DNA from: Nymphaea colorata
Taxonomy: Eukaryota > Streptophyta > Magnoliopsida > Nymphaeales > Nymphaeaceae
Assembly (NCBI RefSeq): GCF_008831285.2
Contig: NC_045147.1
Span: 23,832,981-23,896,980, forward strand
Direction of reading: 5' to 3'
DNA length: 64,000 nt
Part shown: piece by piece, positions 46,024 to 57,565 of the stretch
How the letters are laid out: every line of letters begins with the position of its first letter
Position numbering within the stretch: position 1 is the stretch's first letter
The notes under the pieces: model-generated
Seen by the model: the letters and a program-made list of their open reading frames with translations, nothing else
Database searches by the model: none
What the model was told of the DNA's origin: nothing
Translations under genes and position numbers: made by a program

Positions 46024-47880
46024 ATGTCGTCAAAACGCATCGCCATCGTATCGGTGGCCTCCGTCGTCCTCTTGGCCATGGTCGTAGCCGTGTCCGTCGG
46101 CGTGTCCAAGGGCCGCTCCGGCCACAGCTCCGGCTCCACTGAGGAGATCAGTCCCTCGTATAAGGCCATCACCTCAATCTGTCAGCCCACCGACTACAAG
46201 GACGCATGCGTCTCCGAGCTGACCGCAGCTGCTGGCTCCAACACTACCGACCCCAAGGACCTCGTCAAGATCGCCTTCAAGGTCGCCATAAATGAGATCC
46301 ACAAGGTCCTCAACCATTCGACGCTGTTGCAGGAGGGAGCGAAGGACTCGAGAACGAAGCAGGCGCTCGACAATTGTGGGGAGCTCATGGACTACGCCAT
46401 TGCTGACCTCCAAAAGTCCATCGAACACGTCGGTACCATCGATCTATCAAACATAGAAGAGCTCGTCGACGACGTCAAGACGTGGCTCAGCTCATCCGTC
46501 ACCTACCAGGAGACCTGCCTCGATGGATTCGAGAACACCACCGGCAACGTCGGTGAGAAGATGAGGAGCATCATGAAGACCGCCGGCGAGCTCACAAGCA
46601 ACGCCCTCGCCATTGTCGATCAGGTCTCCAGCGTCTTCACCTCCCTCGATGTCCAGTTCCTCAAAAACCGCCGCCTCATGTCGACGCCAGACGTCGGCGA
46701 GGATGGGTTCCCCTCGTGGGTGTCGGGCGGAAAACGGCGGCTGCTCAGTGTCCCGACCACCAGCATCGTGCCCGATATTGTGGTGGCCAAGGACGGGAGC
46801 GGTCAGTTCACTACCATTAGCGACGCACTTGACGCTGTGCCTAAGGTGAGGAACGGCACCTTTGTCATATACGTGAAGGCTGGTGTCTATGAGGAGTACC
46901 TTCAGATCAACAGGACCCTGTCTCACCTCATGTTGATGGGAGACGGACCAACCCAGACGAAGATCACCGGAAACAAGAACTTCATCGATGGCACTCCCAC
47001 CTTCAAGACTTCCACCGTTGGTAAGTAGAATCTAGACCACCATGCCAGCACCCAGTCCACCTGCATTATTATCTTTTCTTTTAATTCGCTTAACTGTAGA
47101 TCGCGATTAAAAGTCTCGACTGACTGCTTATGCATTTAATTATGTGTGTGTTGGACAGCTGTGATCGCGGAGGGGTTCATCGCAAGGGACATCGGATTCG
47201 AGAATAGCGCCGGCGCCGAAAAGCACCAAGCCGTGGCCCTCCGCGTCGGAGCTGACATGGCCATCTTCTACAACTGCCAGATGGACGGCTACCAAGACAC
47301 TCTGTACGCCCACACCAACCGCCAGTTCTACCGGGACTGCACCATCTCCGGCACCATCGACTTCATCTTCGGCGACTCCATCGCCGTCTTCCAGAACTGC
47401 AAGATCGTGGTGCGGAAGCCGCTGGACAACCAGCAGAACATCTGCACTGCACAGGGAAGGAAGGACAGGCGCGAGCCCACCATCCTCGTGCTCCAGAACT
47501 GCACCATTACCGCAGACCCTGAGTACTACCCACTGAGGAACAAGCTCCCCACCTTCCTTGGGAGGCCATGGAAGGAGTACTCCAGGACCATCATCATGCA
47601 GTCGTATCTGGACGACCTCGTGCAGCCCGCTGGTTGGATGGAATGGATGGGAAACTTCGGTCTGAACACGCTCTTCTACTCTGAATTCGACAACAGGGGT
47701 CCTGGTTCCAGCACCGCTTCGAGGGTCAAGTGGAGGGGAATCAAGTCCCTTTCAACCGATCACGCGACCAAGTTCACCGCCGATAAACTCTTTCTGGGAG
47801 CTAGATGGGTCAAGCAAAGTGGCGTGCCCTACACCGGCGGCCTGTTGCCTCTCAGCTCCGCAGACGGCGCTACCCATTAA
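46024..47880 (+). CDS. PME6: pectinesterase with signal anchor and PMEI domain (two exons)
   Basis: Pectin methylesterase precursor, 572 aa, sister of PME5. Exon 1 is 46024-47020 and exon 2 is 47159-47880. The phase-1 intron is only 138 bp, the shortest in the cluster. After MSSKR there is a hydrophobic helix (about 6-28), a likely signal anchor. The PMEI domain is about 45-210 (ICQPTDYKDAC, LDNCGELMD, YQETCLDG). RRLM (216-219) and RRLL (238-241) are two candidate processing sites before the catalytic domain (from about 251). The catalytic motifs GYQDTLY, GTIDFIFGDS and LGRPWKEYSRT are intact, and it ends near PYTGGLLPL. Relative to PME5 it lacks the Gly-rich N-terminal extension and the longer C-terminal tail. 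Both exons are GC-rich. The last gene of the PME cluster. Confidence 0.96.
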
Positions 47881-49834
47881 CTGAAACAAGCAGATTCAAT
47901 TAATTAAAGTGCCCATCTGGCTTTTGGAGATGTTATTCCTTGGAAGCAAAGCAAAATAAGAATGTAATCCTCGAGGTTGGATAAAATAAACGAAAAATGG
48001 CCTTTGTTCGTCATTCCATTACTGCTTAATCTTTTTCCATTTTGGTACTTTTTTTTTCCATTTCCTTGGTCGTAATGTTGACAATGATACTGATGAACAT
48101 TTTTGTTTCTAATGGCTTCGGCTTCCTTTCGCTGGCATGGCCATTTTCAAACAATCAGCGCCTAGTTAATATTGAGACGGGTAGATAAAAGGAAGTTACT
48201 TCGGTTCAGGTGGCTAGTGGCTAAATGTAAAAAAATTCAAGCTTTTTATTATATATATATATATATATACACGATATCCTCGTTCCAAATTGATTAACTC
48301 GGTTCCCTTAACCGGCAGGCTGCCCGATTCAAATTCAAAACCGATTTAGATGACGCGGATCCTTGTACGCTATCCATTTGTATTTGAATACGGGAGCTAG
48401 CCTTTTACTAAGTCGCCACAAATTAGGCAAATTAAAAGATAGATTTTCGGCATTGAAACGTTCAGCCAACACCTGGCCTGTTACTTCAAACTAATCTTCA
48501 GATGTGCATTGAATGGGATATCTAGATTCAGGACAGGATCAGATAAACACTATGTTGTACCTCTTGTTTGGATTCAGATCAAAAACCTTTCTGGGTAGAA
48601 TCTACATGTAAAAGGATTTTTAACCATTTTTTCTGGGATCCACATCCATAGAACTGTGGATTTGGGTTTTGGTTCAATGAAAGTTCAGTTCACGCCTAAC
48701 ACGTTTATGTCTGTCCCAGAATATAATTGGCCCCGCGAAACTTCAAAATGCAGGGTATTAAATTAAAGAACAAACAACAAAAATATATAGTAAACAATAT
48801 GAAACTTGCAAAGGAAAAAATAAAAGGGTATGAGCAAGTGGAGTTACGGTTGCAAGCATGCTCAGGATCTGAATAAAGATTTTTTCAATTTATCATGAGA
48901 CCGCTGAAGCTTTTTACGGGAACTTGAGGCGCCCACAAATACTCTGTCTCTCTTTCTGGCGCGGAATAGACCTCATTCCCCTCCTGCCCATGTAATTCCG
49001 CAATCGGTGGCCCTGCCAAGATCAACGGCTCTTTTCTCTGCCCAACGGCTAGTTTGGCACGATTCGTTTGATTTCCGGACAACGTATCTGATGACTTGAA
49101 ACTCTTTTGTTTTCAGAGAATTTCAAGTGAACTTGGCATTTGCAGATAATGTCGATCTCATTCAACACTTCCTTCGTCATGGATTCCACCAAGAACGTAC
49201 ATAATTGTTTAGTCGCCAAATTGAACAGTAGAGAGATTTTAGTTTGCTTCTGTAATATAATTTGGCGTACCTGCCAACGTCTAGAAATTAGAAAAATGAT
49301 TTCTTCAAAGATCGACAGACCGTAAACTGATCGGCAGAGATTGCCACGATTACACCTAAAGAAACAAAATAACCATTTAAAATGAAGGCTCAGATGCAAG
49401 TAATTCATTTAGGAGAAGTGAAGGCTCTTATTAAAACGAAAAAGAAACTATGTAAACTTCTAAGCTGATATCGACGGACAGGATCTTCGTTTCGACATCA
49501 AAATTTAACGCGCTGTACTCATTTTCGCCACACCACCTTCCTGACAGAAAGAGGGACATTCTCAAGTACAAAAAATGATAAGTTTAATCTTGAGTTTTTC
49601 CTCAACAAGTTTCATTATTTCTGTTATATAACATGACACACTCAAGCCACAGTGATCAATTTACCCTATATTTCCCATTGCAGAAGAGACACTCGAACCA
49701 TCTGAAGTGAATCTACAAAGAACAGGAAAAGAAGAAACACAAAAAAGCACCTAAAACGAAGAGGGGAAAGGGCCAAAAAGCAAAGGATTTTAAAGAAGGG
49801 AGGGGACGGGGGTCCAATCTCTCTTCGTAATATG
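47881..49834. other. Intergenic, no gene seen
   Basis: 3' flank of PME6 (AAAATAAA near 47984), a TA microsatellite near 48250-48268 and AT-rich spacer. The minus ORF at 49049-49408 (119 codons) has no domain. The right end is the 3' flank of the next gene. Confidence 0.55.
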
Positions 49835-50477
49835 CTAAGTGACCAAGTAGATGGGGGCGGTGGGGGTAGAGAATCGGCAAGGGTCCATGTTGAACTCCTT
49901 CAGGCTGAGATACGGGACATTGAATTCCCCATCTTCTGCTGCTCTTCCCCTGCCTGCCGGCAGGCTTCTCCGGCGAGGAAAAGCGTCGGCCGAGCCATAA
50001 ATCGGGGCGGGACACGCCCTGATGGTCGAGGGACCATCACCAAGCTTGATCCTTCTAATGTCATACGACGAAGGCAATGAAGTCCGTGGCTCGAACCTCC
50101 TCCTCATCTTCCAGAAGAAAACGAGGGTTCGGTTCCACCATCGTCTCACCTTTCCGATCTTCTTGAGGCTATTTCTTTCTCTTCCTCCTCTTGCTAGTGA
50201 ATTCTGTACCTGCAGACTCTTCATTGAGGGGCTCGTGGTCGTGGAGGCTCGCCGTCCAAATGCCATTGCTACTTTTCGGTTCCTTTTTGTCTTTTCGAAT
50301 ACCTACATCATTAAAAATTAGAAAGCATAATCAAGAGCGGCAGCCTGCGGCAACAGCAAGAAGAGAAGAAGAAGAAGAAGAAGAAGAAGAAACCTGCAAA
50401 TTTATCTGAGGGTCTAGACCGTGATCGCCAAAATGGGAGCGCTGAAGGGCAGTGAATACTGGAGATGTGGCTGCCAT
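49835..50477 (-). CDS. Small basic plant protein of unknown function (two exons)
   Basis: Predicted 183-aa protein assembled from two exons. Exon 1 (50477-50394) gives 28 residues starting MAATSPVF. Exon 2 (50302-49835) continues in phase 0 with VFEKTKRNRKVAM and runs to the stop. The 91-bp intron has a CAG/GTTTC donor and a GTAG acceptor and includes a (TTC)n run. The middle is basic with a WWNRTLVFFW segment. The C-terminus has PYLSLKEFN and ends APIYLVT, a tail I associate with small plant-specific uncharacterised proteins. No catalytic motif is seen. The simpler alternative is an unspliced ORF from the ATG at 50266 (143 aa). I prefer the spliced form because the frame is continuous and both splice sites fit. 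Confidence 0.7.
50303..50393 (-). other. Short intron with TTC microsatellite
   Basis: 91-bp intron between exon 1 and exon 2 of the small basic protein gene. The TTC run (GAA on the plus strand, about 50358-50391) begins just past the donor site. Confidence 0.6.
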
Positions 50478-52238
50478 CCTCTGTTTGATCTTTACAATCC
50501 TTCAAGACAGTAGTGACGAGAAGAAAAGTCCCTGCAGGTTCTTATTTCTTTTTGAGGAATAGGCTTCTTTGACGTGGAGAGAGAGAGAGAGGGAGCGGTT
50601 AAAATACTGCATCCATGAAGTGGTGCCGCCCTTTTGGTGGCTGACTGGGGAAAAATGCATAACAAAGGAAATTGGTGGCAGTCGAAGTGAACAGGGACAC
50701 CTTGGCTGTTGACAGCGCCAGGATTCTTTCTACCGTGTTTGCTTTTGTCTCTTGATCTTACCTGGGGAAACTTATATTAAAGGCCTTAGTTTTCAGTCAT
50801 AATCTGAAAAGGGAAAGCCACGTTTGCTCGCTATCTCTTTCAACTCTGACACGCTATAACGCCGAGCTGCTATGAAATAAATGGCCTCAAGCGGCGTTTG
50901 ATTGCTTTTCTGAATTGAGGGACCCTTTTTACGTCAGAAGGAAAAAGTGAACGCCATCGCTTAAGCAAGTTGGCTAATACTAAAATATGGTACTCTTCCC
51001 CCCTTAAGAAAATAAAAAATATAAAAGTTGCTTTTGAGTACAAATAAATTTTTGTTAAACCTCAGTTTTTAATGAGTTTCTAAAACCTGATTTTATGTTA
51101 AGCGACCCATCCAAAATCACGTTGGATCAGGTTATTCAACTCCCCTTGGAATTTTACGGAAATAAAATCACTTTTTTAGCTTGAAAGTAATTTAATTATC
51201 AAATTCGGGAAGACAAAATCAGTTTTCTAACTTATATGCAACCTGACTGGGGAGAGAAGTTGCAAAAAATCTAAAATAATATAATTTTAAGAAGATGGTA
51301 ATCCTTGATCTCCAACAATGAGTAGAATTCGAACCTGAGATTCGAAACTGCACGGCGGCCCCTTTAGTTCACTGGAATTACACATGTCGAGTAATGATCC
51401 GAAACAAAGGAGAAGTATTTCTGACTCCTCACTCAAACATTATAAGAACTGAACGAAAAAAAAAAAAAAAAAGGGAAAGGAAAGAAAACTCAACCTCTTG
51501 ATCTTCATTGAGAATTTATATCAAAACCTGTCCTCCAAAATAAGTACAGAAACGGCCATCCGAGCGGTAGCTCCTGAAATCCTTGGCATTGTAGCAGTCG
51601 CTTGAAGGGCTCCACCAGGTCGTAGACCTTGAGATCAGTAATGAAGCAGCCCCTATTCTGTCGGCAGCTTCTCTCAATAATGCCTAAGCATAATAATGAG
51701 GATATGATTTGAGATTTTGGTTGTAATGAGACTGAGAGTATGGTTTTGAGATTTTGGTTTGTCGGACTGTACCCAGTTCGACTAAATCAAATTTTGTTTA
51801 CACGTATAAATATAAAGATTCGAGGGGAAGTAAGTAAAAAAATGAAAAAATGTACGAGATGATGTTTCAGCTATTTAAATATAGCAAGCACATATCGTGT
51901 TTAATGTGGTAATTACCAGTAGACAGGATTCACCAGATCATATTTTCATTAAAGCCTAGAAACCGTAAGTCCACTTCAGTAATAGATAGGGAGCAGTAAT
52001 GTGGTGCATTGTTTTGCTGGCTGAAGTACTTGTTCCTTGAATGATTGAAAAGGACCAACTTGCCAGGGAATGTCAACTCTCAAGCTAAAAAATCCAGCCC
52101 AGAGTTTCCTTAACTTTGCTGGTCGACGTATTAAAAGCAATCAAACAGACGATAAACGAATTCAAATTAGACTTCATTTATCATTATGTAAACGAATTCA
52201 AATTAGACTTCATTTATCATTCTATATATATATATATA
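50478..52238. other. Intergenic, left flank of element 2
   Basis: Upstream region of the small basic protein gene (a GA run near 50578-50592), AT-rich spacer, an A-run near 51454-51471, and a 36-bp tandem repeat next to the TA tract where element 2 inserted. No gene is supported. Confidence 0.55.
52154..52225. repeat. 36-bp tandem repeat, two copies
   Basis: AAACGAATTCAAATTAGACT and the 16 bases after it occur twice in direct succession (from 52154 and 52190), differing only in the last few bases. Just left of the element 2 insertion site. Confidence 0.88.
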
Positions 52239-52478
52239 TGTTGACGGGTTTTGTTGTTCGGGTCCGGATCCGTACCCGATCCGGTTTGTCCTAATTAGGA
52301 CTACTTATACTTCTGTAAACCCTAATCTTTGAGTTAATGAAGTGTTGAAGAGAGAGAGTGTCTGGATGCTAGTGGGCACCAGACCTCCTCACCCGTGGTT
52401 TTTTTTCCCTCGAGTCGAGGGTTTTCCACGTTACATCCGTGTGCTTTCTTCTTCTCTCGTGCACATTTTGTTTCTACA
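52239..52478 (+). repeat. 5' LTR of element 2
   Basis: 240-bp repeat beginning TGTTGACGGG and ending TTTCTACA. Identical by eye to the 3' copy. Confidence 0.95.
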
Positions 52479-52490
52479 TGGTATCAGAGC
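52479..52490 (+). promoter_or_regulatory. Primer-binding site, initiator tRNA-Met
   Basis: TGGTATCAGAGC immediately after the 5' LTR, the same primer site as in element 1. Confidence 0.9.
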
Positions 52491-52549
52491 CGTCGGACTT
52501 GGAGAAAACAAAATCTGTTTTTTGTTCTATGGTTGTGAAGTTCCAACCC

Positions 52550-52920
52550 TGACTGCCGCCGCCGCTACCACCGTCGCCGTCGCTACCACCACCGCCGCCG
52601 CTGCCCTTGCTGCGCCGCCGCTGCCCTGGCCGTGACCGTGACCACCGCCGCTGTCGCCGCACCGTGGCCGTGACCGTGACCGCCGCCGCTGCCCTTGCTG
52701 CCCCGCCGTGGCTGTGACCGCTGCTGCGTCGCTGGTGTCGTGACTGTCGACGCCAACGTCTCTGCTGACGCCTCCGCCGCCGCCGACGTCCGACCACCGA
52801 CGCCGACGTCCGCCGCCGTCGCCTCTTCTCGGCGCGCGCTGCCAAGCGCGGCCCTCTGCTTCCGCCGCGTCCTGCTGCTTCCGCAGCTCCCGCCCTTCCG
52901 CTGTTGATCCCCGACTGCGT
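52550..52920 (+). repeat. GC-rich CCG-repeat leader of element 2
   Basis: Low-complexity leader between the primer-binding site and gag, built of CCG/GCC runs and CCGTGACC units. A segment with CCGCCGCTGCCCTTGCTG occurs twice, roughly 88 bases apart. It gives long open frames on both strands that I regard as compositional, not genes. Confidence 0.75.
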
Positions 52921-52985
52921 CATCTCACCTCTTCTCTCGGTTGCTGCTGTGTGTGTTCTTTGGCAGCCACTTCTACCTCGTGATC

Positions 52986-55013
52986 ATGGCTGACTCGTCT
53001 TCTTCTTCAGTCAACACTACTCTGCCTGATGTTGTGTCTGCGCGGACTGATCATGTACCGGTTCAGGTTACCACCATTCAACTTACCAAGGAGAACTATT
53101 CCCGATGGTCTGCTGCGATTACCATGGGGATTGCTGGGCGAGGACGCATTGCCTATGTGAATGGGAGAAAGGTTGAACCTGCTGCAGATAGTCTGGCTTG
53201 GGATACATGGTTTCTTGAAGACAACCAGGTCAAAACCTGGATTGTCAATTCAGTGTCCCCGGATATCCAACCCCTCATTCTTCGTAAGAAGACTGCAAGG
53301 GATATGTGGATTATTTTGGAGCAGATGTATGGCCAAAAGAAAAGGAAAGTTCGTGTGTATCAACTTATGAAGGATGTGTATTCCCTGCGACAAGGTGCTC
53401 TCTCGGTTGCAGACTTTTATGCAGCATTAAAATCTAAGTGGGAGGACCTTGACTATCACTCTGATATTCCATAGAGGTGTCCTCACGACCAGATGCAGTA
53501 CATGACTGATAAATGGGAAAACAGGGTATTCCTTTTCTTATCTGGACTGAATGATGACTTTGAAAATATAAGGGGTCAGATTCTTAACTCTGACGAATCA
53601 TTTAGTATTGAAGATGTCTATTCCCGTGTTGAAGCTGAAGAACAGAGAAGGCTGCTCTCTAGTGGACGAAAGGGGGAAGAACAGTCTGCCTATGTTAGCC
53701 GTGCCCCTGTTGGAACTCCCCGTTCTTCCCGAAAATGTACTCATTGCAAAAAACTTGGTCATACTAGGGATTTTTGTTGGGACCTGTATCCAGAGAAGAA
53801 GGATAGTAGGGGGAGGTCTTCGAGTGGGAAGAAGCCTGTATCGTCTGCAACAAGTCTGAGTGAAGGGAAAGGTTCTATTTCTGCAGAGCAGATTCGTGAG
53901 CTACGAGCATATTTGAGCAAGATTGATGTTGGTCAGGCAGATACACCAGATGAGGTGAAGATCAATCAGGCATTGGCTGTTTCAGGGGGAGAAGGTACTT
54001 CTTCTATGGGTGAATGGATTGTTGACAGCGGTGCCACTCATCACATGACTGGCAACCCCAAGCTTTTCCATGACTACAAGCTATCCTCGGGAAAGGAACG
54101 TGTGTCCCTTGCCGATGGTTCCTTTACTTCAGTGGCAGGGAAAGGGAGTCTTTCCTTGTTAAATAATTTTTTAGTTCATGATGCCTTACATGTTCCTCAT
54201 CTTCCCTTAAATTTGTTATCTGTTAGTAAGATTACCAAGGAACTGAAGTGTGAGCTTATATTTTCTGAAAAACGTTGTGTTTTGCAGGACTTGGTGACAG
54301 GGAAGAGGATTGGGATTGGTTTGGTGTCTGATGGGCTGTATCGGCTTCCTATACGCGTTGTCACAGCTCTTATGTCAGCAGACTGCAGAACAGAGAAGAA
54401 GGAGGAAGAGTGTCGTCAGTTATTTTTGTTTTGGCATGAACGCCTTGGTCATCTCCCATTTGGGATTTTGCAACATTTGTTCCCTGAACTATGTTCTAGT
54501 TTAAACATTTCCATGTTATCATGTGATGTGTGTCAGTTTGCGAAGCATGTTAGAGCTTCTTATCCAATTTCAAATAGTCGTTCTAATAAAGCTTTCTCCT
54601 TGGTTCATTCTGATGTGTGGGGGCCTTCGGGCATTCATTCTCGTGGTGGTTTTCAATACTTTATAACCTTTATAGATGATTATTCAAGATGTACCTTTGT
54701 GTATTTGTTGAAAGATCGTAGTGAGGTGCCTCACATTATTGAAACTTTCATCCTCCTAGTGGAAAACCAATATGGACATTCTGTCAAGACTTTTCGGTCT
54801 GATAATGCTCGTGAATATCTGTGTCTCACTGTTGAAGAATTCTTTCGAAAGAGGGGGATTGTTCATGAGACATCCTGTAGTTATACCCCCCTCAAAATGG
54901 GGTTGCTGAGAGGAAAAATCGTCAGTTGCTCAATGTCACCCGAGCCATACTGTTCCAAAGACATCTCCCAAAATACTATTGGGGTGATGCAATCCTTACT
55001 AGTGTCTACTTGA
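52986..55013 (+). pseudogene. Element 2 gag-protease-integrase segment
   Basis: Starts at ATG 52986 (MADSSSSS). The Gag domain includes ENYSRWSAAI and ARDMWIILEQMYG. An in-frame TAG at 53472-53474 interrupts it, and the same frame resumes at once (CPHDQMQYM). The CCHC knuckle (CTHCKKLGHTRDFC), protease (WIVDSGATHHM), pre-integrase (WHERLGH, CDVCQFAK) and integrase core (HSDVWGP, FIDDYSR, FRSDNAREY) follow in order. Near 54890, in a run of six C, the sense moves to another frame, and this frame ends at 55013. Called a pseudogene because of the stop and the shift. Confidence 0.88.
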
Positions 55014-57334
55014 TTAATCGCATGCCCAGTCGTGTGCTAAAGGGTCGTACTCCATACTCTATGCTTCCAGGGAGTAGTCAACCTTTTCATCTTCCTCCTC
55101 GAGTCTTTGGATGTGTGTGTTTCATACATAACCACAGCCCCAATGTGAAAAAACTTGATCCCAAATCTATTAAGGGCGTCTTTCTTGGGTATTCTTCCAC
55201 TCAAAAAGGTTATAAATGTCTAGATCCTACCACTGGTCGTCTTCACATTACCAAAGATGTCACATTCTTGGAACATGTCTCCTATTTTGGTGAGAATTCT
55301 CTTCAGGAGGAGAAATTAATGTCTAAGGAAGAGTATTCTCCCACACAGGAAATTCAGTTTACAGACTTTATGGATTACAGGCGTGAAGAGAATCCTGTTG
55401 CCAAGGTGCTTGGCAAAGATGAAGATGGCAAAGATGAAGAGGGGACGACTACTGATGTACATGAACAGGAGAAGGAGGGAGAGCATCCTTTGGTGACAGA
55501 ACAAGAGGGTAATCGTATGTTTGGACAGGTGTATTCCAGGAGAAGAGCTTGTACTGACAAGGTGATTGATGATGAGGAGGTTACACCGAATCCCAATCCT
55601 ACTTCTTCCTTGGATGATCCAAGTCGTGTTCAGAAGCAAGATGTTGGAAAAGAAAAGGAGGATCTTCCTATTGCCTTGAGAAAGGGGGTCAGGTCATGTA
55701 CCCAGCACCCTATTGGTAACTTCGTATCTTACTCTAGATTGAGCACTGACTATAAATGTTTTGTATCCTCCTTGGCTGTGGTTGTGATTCCCAGGAATGC
55801 TACAGAGGCTCAGGGTGACACTAAGTGGTCTCATGCAATGAAAGAAGAGATGGAAGCTTTAGACAGAAATCAGACATGGGAGGTGGTTGATATTCCTGAA
55901 GCAGCCCACTTGGTTGGGTCGAAGTGGGTCTACACTGTTAAGTACAAACCAGATGGTAGCATTGAAAGGTATAAAGCACGATTGGTGGCCAAGGGGTTCA
56001 GTCAGAAATATGGGATCGACTACTTAGAGACGTTTGCTCCTGTTGCAAAGATGAAGACTGTTAGAGTTATTATTTCATTGGCGGTGCTGAAGGGTTGGGA
56101 GATGTGCCAACTTGATGTAAAAAATGCCTTTCTCAATGGAGATCTCGAAGAGGAAGTGTACATGTGCATGCCACCAGGTTTTGAGAAGCCTGGAAAATGT
56201 TGTAAATTGAAGAAAGCTTTGTATGGGCTGAAACAGTCTCCCCGAGCATGGTTTGAACGGCTCAGACTTGTTATGAAGAAACATGGCTACAAACAAGGAA
56301 ATGGAGATCATACCCTGTTTGTAAAGAGAAGAGAGAGTAAAGTTACTCTACTATTGGTTTATGTTGATGATATGATTGTTACAGGTAATGATAAGGAAGA
56401 GATAGCAAGATTAAAGGGTTTACTATCTACTGAATTCGATCTAAAAGATCTTGGTAAGCTGAAGTATTTTCTGGGTATTGAAATTGCTAGATCAGGTACA
56501 ACTCTTGTACTTAGTCAAAGGAAGTATACCCTGGATCTACTAAAGGAGACAGGAAAACTGGGATGCAGACCAGCCTCTACTCCTATAGATGCTGGGCATA
56601 AACTTGGTAGCAAAGATGGAGAACTGTTGGGTGAAGAAGCTAAAGGGAGATATCAACGTCTAGTTGGCAAACTGATTTATCTCACTCTGACTAGACCTGA
56701 TATCACATTTGCTGTAAATGTGATGAGCCAGTTCATGCATGCACCTACAGATATGCACTTGAAGGCTGTAGATAGAATTTTGTGCTACTTGAAGAAGAAT
56801 CCCGGAAAGGGACTTCTATATGTGCAACAAAGATCTATTGAAGTTGAAGGGTATTTTGATGCAGACTGGGCAGGCTGTGTTGACACCAGAAGATCTACTT
56901 CAGGATACTGCGTCTACTTGGGGGGAAATTTGGTTGTTTGGAGAAGCAAGAGACAAGATGTGTGTTCCCGCTCGAGTGCAGAGGCTGAATATAGGGCTGT
57001 GGCTACTGGGGTATCAGAATTGTTATGGCTGAAGATCTTACTGACAGATATTGGAATAGAGATTGAAGGGCCTATGAGGATGTATTGTGATAATAAGTCT
57101 GCAATTAACTTGGCTAACAACCCGGTTCTTCATGATCGAACAAAGCATGTGGAGATCGACCGTCACTTCATCAGAGAAAGAATTGATGCTAAGGAATTGA
57201 CGCTACCTTACATGAAGTCTGAAGACCAAACTGCTGATGTCCTAACCAAGGCCTTAAGTGTAACTCCATTTGAGAGAAATGTATCCAAGTTGGGCATGTT
57301 TGATATGTATGCCCAACTTGAGGGGGAGTGTTGA
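54900..57334 (+). pseudogene. Element 2 integrase end, reverse transcriptase and RNase H
   Basis: Continuation one base back from the upstream frame. It begins in the integrase GVAERKNR region. It then has the linker, reverse transcriptase (WSHAMKEEMEAL, KWVYTVKY, QLDVKNAFLNG and catalytic YVDDMIVTG) and RNase H (YFDADWAG, RSSAEAEYRAV, DRTKHVEIDRHFIRE). Its stop codon is the TGA at 57332-57334, which is also part of the TGTTGA that opens the 3' LTR. No further lesion is seen in this 2.4-kb segment. Confidence 0.9.
57319..57328 (+). promoter_or_regulatory. Polypurine tract of element 2
   Basis: TGAGGGGGAG just before the 3' LTR. It also encodes the last residues of the polyprotein. Confidence 0.8.
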
Positions 57335-57565
57335 CGGGTTTTGTTGTTCGGGTCCGGATCCGTACCCGATCCGGTTTGTCCTAATTAGGACTACTTATAC
57401 TTCTGTAAACCCTAATCTTTGAGTTAATGAAGTGTTGAAGAGAGAGAGTGTCTGGATGCTAGTGGGCACCAGACCTCCTCACCCGTGGTTTTTTTTCCCT
57501 CGAGTCGAGGGTTTTCCACGTTACATCCGTGTGCTTTCTTCTTCTCTCGTGCACATTTTGTTTCT

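Noticed and set aside
51327-51380. Box-B-like GGTTCGAATTC segment on the minus strand, considered as a tRNA or SINE
   Set aside because: No cloverleaf or box A could be found at the right spacing, so neither call can be supported.
52474-52923. 149-codon Arg/Gly-rich minus-strand ORF and 97-codon plus ORF in the element 2 leader
   Set aside because: Both are products of CCG-type repeats in the leader and show no domain.
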